Below the pieces are notes generated by a model, which made no database searches, was not told where the DNA came from, and saw nothing but the letters and a program-made list of their open reading frames with translations. A stretch of 35,374 nucleotides of DNA from Firmicutes bacterium UBA5766 (GTDB lineage: Bacteria; Bacillota; Desulfotomaculia; Desulfotomaculales; Nap2-2B), in assembly GCA_002418775.1 (NCBI GenBank), contig DIEU01000050.1, positions 1 through 35,374 of the forward strand. Reading direction: 5' to 3'. The position numbers were made by a program, and so were the translations under genes. The first letter of the stretch is position 1, and each line of letters starts with the position of its first letter. Shown here piece by piece: positions 32,532 to 35,374 of the stretch.

Positions 32532-32780
32532 GAAAACATTATATACCGAAATGTTACATAATGCAACATGACGGTGATAATCGGGCTTCGCCCGATGCGC
32601 CTTATATCCCCAGGCTTAAAAAAAAAGCAGGGGCTTTACGGCGCATTCTGGTAAATTGCAAACAAAATTGCCGGGCTATCGCCCAGCCGCCCATTCACCA
32701 CCCGCCTATAGAGGCGGGAGTCCTCTGGGCGAGTGGTGATAGATCGGGCAGAAGATCAGCCGGCTTGATTAAGATAAAAC

Positions 32781-35240
32781 TTACCACGGCCCTGTTCCCC
32801 TGCCTGTTTTAACTCTCATTTTACTGCCGTTTGCAGATAGGATTATTGCGCCGTCCTTATCCGTCCGGTAGACGGGGATATTTAAATCTTTGAGCAGTTT
32901 TACTGTTTCAGATGAGGGCAGAAAGAAACGGTTATTCTTACCTGCTGAGATCAGGGCAAATGAAGGGTGAACCCTCTCAACAAAAGACCTGAGCAGGTTA
33001 CTGCTGCCATGGTGGGGCATTTTAAGGACATCAGCTCTAAGATCAGCTCCTGATTTTAAAAGGCTTTCCTGAGCTTCAACTTCTATATCCCCGGTTAGAA
33101 GAAATTTTTGTCTCCCGTAGCGGATCATCAAAACTACCGAACTGTTATTTTCATCATCCGCCTGGTAAGTCCGCGTCGATGAAGGGCTTAGGACCTTTAT
33201 TTCCACATCCGGATCAAGAAGCAGCCTGTCTCCCTCATTAACGGCTTGAATAAGGATCCCCTTTTTCCGGAAACCCTCCAGAAGGCGGGAGTATGGATCT
33301 TCTTCAGGCGAAGCCCCGGAAAGAGAATTTGCTTTTTGAGCGGCGGAAGATACTATTACTAAAGCTGCCGGAATGCTGTTTACCACTGCGGCGGCGCCCC
33401 CCGCATGGTCCTCATGAGAGTGAGTGAGCAACAGGACATCCAGTCTGCGTACTCCCAACCTTTGCAGGTAAGGCAGGACAACCTTGCTTCCGGCTCCTTC
33501 GCCGGTAGCAAATTCACCTTCCCATCCACCGGTATCAACCAGCATGTTTTTTCCCGAGGGGAATTGAATCAGAATACTCTCCCCCTGTCCGACATCAATC
33601 ATATGCATAACAAGCTGTTTTTCCGCCGGTGTCTTGAAGAACAATAAAGATATCGCCGTCACGGCTAGAATAAGAATTAAAACAGCGGCGTTTCGATTTT
33701 CAGATAAAAACCGTACTGTGGTTGAAGCGTTCTTTTTGTTGAAAATCCTTGCTGAAAAAAACAAAACAATAAACCAGGCAGGTATAAAAATTAGAGGAGG
33801 GCTGGGTATGGAAATAAACGAACCGGGCAGGTTATTCAATAAAGAGACAACCGCAATAAATATATCTAAGACCGCAGACGTACAGGCATTGATCAAGCCG
33901 GCCAGAAAAACAGAAAAAAGACCCAGAATACCGGAACATACACCCAAAGCCAAAATTGCGGTGGTTAAAGGAACGGCTAAAATATTGGCCAACATGGAGA
34001 CGGGTGAAAAAAGATTGTAATACAGGGCTACGAGCGGCAGTGTGGCCAGTTGCGCGGCAAGTGAAACCCAAATGGTCGCCTGAATCCAGGCAGGCCAGCG
34101 GGTATGCTTTTTTAACAGTTCGTCAATAACCGGGCCGAGGTAAAGTATCCCCCAGGTGGCGGAAAAAGAGAGCTGAAAGCCAATATCATAGATAGCCGCC
34201 GGTTTCCAGAGCAGAATTATCAAAGCGGCCAAAGAAAGGGTCGTCGGCCAATCCTGTTTGCGCCCCAAGCGATACGACCAGAGAAACATTAAAGCCATCA
34301 GGGCTGAACGGGTCACCGCCGGACCCATGCCGCAAAAAAGCGAATAAAGAATAACCAGCAAAGATATCAGCAAGGTACCCTGAATAACCGGGATGTTTAA
34401 AAATCCGGTAAGAGCAATTGCCCCGGCTAAAACAAGGCCCACGTGCATTCCCGAAACGCTTAAGATATGAACGATTCCAGTCTGGCTGAAAGCTTCCCAC
34501 AGCTTTTCCGGGATCTGGCCCTGGGTTCCGAAAACAATCCCGTTTACCAGGGCGGCCTTGTCGGCCGGCAGGGTTTGCTGCTGTACCATAATGATCTTTT
34601 TCTTTAAAAGCAGCAGTTGACGCATAAACGGATTGCCCCTGACACCAAGCAAAACAAAATCTTCAGAACCGGAAGCCCTTAAAATCACCCCTATTCCCTG
34701 CCTGGTCAGGTAAGTTCTGTAATCAAATTCACCTGGATTCCCAGGCTCATCGGGACGGACCAGCAATCCGTGAATCCTTAATAAATCTCCAAAGCAGTAT
34801 ACTTTGTCCGGCTTCGGCGCCTGCACCAACACCCTGGCTTTTAAACGGCTTTGTTCTTCCCCAATTTTTATTCTGGTCAGATCCAGTTTGTAGAAGACCT
34901 TATCCGGCCTTAAATCAGGTTCAGAGCAAACCACCCCTTCCAGAGTGACCCAGTGGCCGGTATACCGGAATAGATCAGGGTTCACCCGATTGTTGGAAAT
35001 AGTCCCGTAGAAAATGCCGGTCAGGAAAAATAACAAAGAAAGGACGATGCCGGAAGCCCTCCACGAAAAGAGATACCCTGTTACGGCGGCGAAGAAGGCA
35101 ATACCCAGCAGCAGCAAAAGAAAACCCGGGGAAATATTGAGATAACCCGACAATACTATCCCGGAGATTACAATACCGGTAAATAACAAAAGCGGCCTTG
35201 AAACCAAAAAGTATACCACCCGGGTAGAATTACCGTCCAT
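32781..35240 (-). CDS. comEC: ComEC/Rec2 DNA-uptake channel protein
   Basis: An 819-aa full-length ComEC, which moves single-stranded DNA across the membrane during competence. N-terminal membrane helices flank a DUF4131 OB-like region (FRYTGHWVTLEGVVCSEPD). The competence domain follows with many helices (GIVHILSVSGMHVGLVLAG, MGPAVTRSALMALMFLW). The C-terminal metallo-beta-lactamase domain carries LLTHSHEDHAGG, a metal-binding motif with SHEDH. Its stop lies only a few bases from the IS605 end. The start has no strong ribosome site. It is alone in the visible part of its transcript. Confidence 0.92.
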   Translation of the reverse strand: MDGNSTRVVYFLVSRPLLLFTGIVISGIVLSGYLNISPGFLLLLLGIAFFAAVTGYLFSWRASGIVLSLLFFLTGIFYGTISNNRVNPDLFRYTGHWVTLEGVVCSEPDLRPDKVFYKLDLTRIKIGEEQSRLKARVLVQAPKPDKVYCFGDLLRIHGLLVRPDEPGNPGEFDYRTYLTRQGIGVILRASGSEDFVLLGVRGNPFMRQLLLLKKKIIMVQQQTLPADKAALVNGIVFGTQGQIPEKLWEAFSQTGIVHILSVSGMHVGLVLAGAIALTGFLNIPVIQGTLLISLLVILYSLFCGMGPAVTRSALMALMFLWSYRLGRKQDWPTTLSLAALIILLWKPAAIYDIGFQLSFSATWGILYLGPVIDELLKKHTRWPAWIQATIWVSLAAQLATLPLVALYYNLFSPVSMLANILAVPLTTAILALGVCSGILGLFSVFLAGLINACTSAVLDIFIAVVSLLNNLPGSFISIPSPPLIFIPAWFIVLFFSARIFNKKNASTTVRFLSENRNAAVLILILAVTAISLLFFKTPAEKQLVMHMIDVGQGESILIQFPSGKNMLVDTGGWEGEFATGEGAGSKVVLPYLQRLGVRRLDVLLLTHSHEDHAGGAAAVVNSIPAALVIVSSAAQKANSLSGASPEEDPYSRLLEGFRKKGILIQAVNEGDRLLLDPDVEIKVLSPSSTRTYQADDENNSSVVLMIRYGRQKFLLTGDIEVEAQESLLKSGADLRADVLKMPHHGSSNLLRSFVERVHPSFALISAGKNNRFFLPSSETVKLLKDLNIPVYRTDKDGAIILSANGSKMRVKTGRGTGPW

Positions 35241-35374
35241 TCATAAAAGCTGGCGCCGGAAATTGCTCACAACGGCAATATTTAATACTATTGGATCGCA
35301 AGAAGTTTTTCCTTCAGGGAAAATGTCGATTATTGTAGAGAAGCAAATTTTTTATCACTACAATGAACAATAAT

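Larger units (their letters stand above)
30884..32774 (-). mobile_element. IS200/IS605-family element
   Basis: A two-gene element with tnpA and tnpB in tandem on the minus strand, overlapping by 7 bp. The right end, downstream of tnpB, carries the family hairpin near 30893-30913 (TGGC TAAA GCCA, preceded on the top strand by TTGACGTTCTCC). The left end, upstream of tnpA, has several hairpins, including CCGCCTATAGAGGCGG near 32703-32718. There are no terminal inverted repeats or target duplication, as expected for the family. The right boundary is probably within a few bases of 30884. The left-end boundary is uncertain and could lie anywhere from about 32720 to 32775. Confidence 0.8.

Noticed and set aside
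35241..35374. Possible promoter or small gene right of comEC
   Set aside because: No convincing -35/-10 pair with correct spacing and no open frame longer than 16 codons was found before the window ends.

Overview
The window looks like chromosomal DNA of an anaerobic, endospore-forming Firmicute. A Desulfotomaculum/Pelotomaculum-type member of the Peptococcaceae fits best. The signs are SpoIIP, a PASTA-kinase/PP2C pair, an IspH fused to S1 ribosomal domains, a ferredoxin-linked 2-oxoacid oxidoreductase, a Ptb/Buk cluster, strong AGGAGG ribosome sites, GTG/TTG starts and mid-range GC. The taxon is an inference from gene content. Almost all genes are on the minus strand, so operons read right to left.

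Region 1 (1-6000). The tail of an HD hydrolase and a divergent MOSC protein are followed by a zinc-ribbon membrane protein. Then comes a four-subunit 2-oxoacid:ferredoxin oxidoreductase of VorB type, read after a P-loop ATPase gene, and then two small cysteine-rich proteins (DUF3795-like, DUF1540-like).

Region 2 (6000-11350) is an accessory zone of small and decaying genes. It holds a broken LysM-BsuPI-jelly-roll gene, a SIMPL-domain protein, a His-rich YmaF-like protein, small membrane proteins, the truncated N-terminus of an SPFH protein, a candidate small RNA, tRNA-Leu(GAG) with a near-perfect promoter, and otsB. Several strong intrinsic terminators separate these units.

Region 3 (11350-28800) is the conserved core, on the minus strand. 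In transcription order it contains nfeD, a slipin, prpC, prkC, rsgA, rpe and a 46-aa zinc-ribbon gene, then tyrA, aroA, cmk, plsC and ispH-rpsA. These are followed by a frameshifted ptb paralogue, ptb, buk, a DUF1614 gene and spoIIP. Vor plus Ptb/Buk would let the cell turn branched 2-oxoacids into acyl-CoA, acyl-phosphate and then acid plus ATP. That link is inferred, because the two loci are 9 kb apart.

Region 4 (28800-35374) holds an IS630 transposase remnant and a ZIP metal transporter. An ABC ATPase gene there is cut off by an IS200/IS605 element with apparently intact tnpA and tnpB. Full-length comEC follows.

No clearly new multi-gene system was found. The best leads are the A10 frameshift in the second ptb, the IS605 insertion with its predicted TnpB guide, the candidate small RNA at about 9242-9333, the MOSC protein lacking its usual cysteines, and the decayed LysM/BsuPI and SPFH genes.
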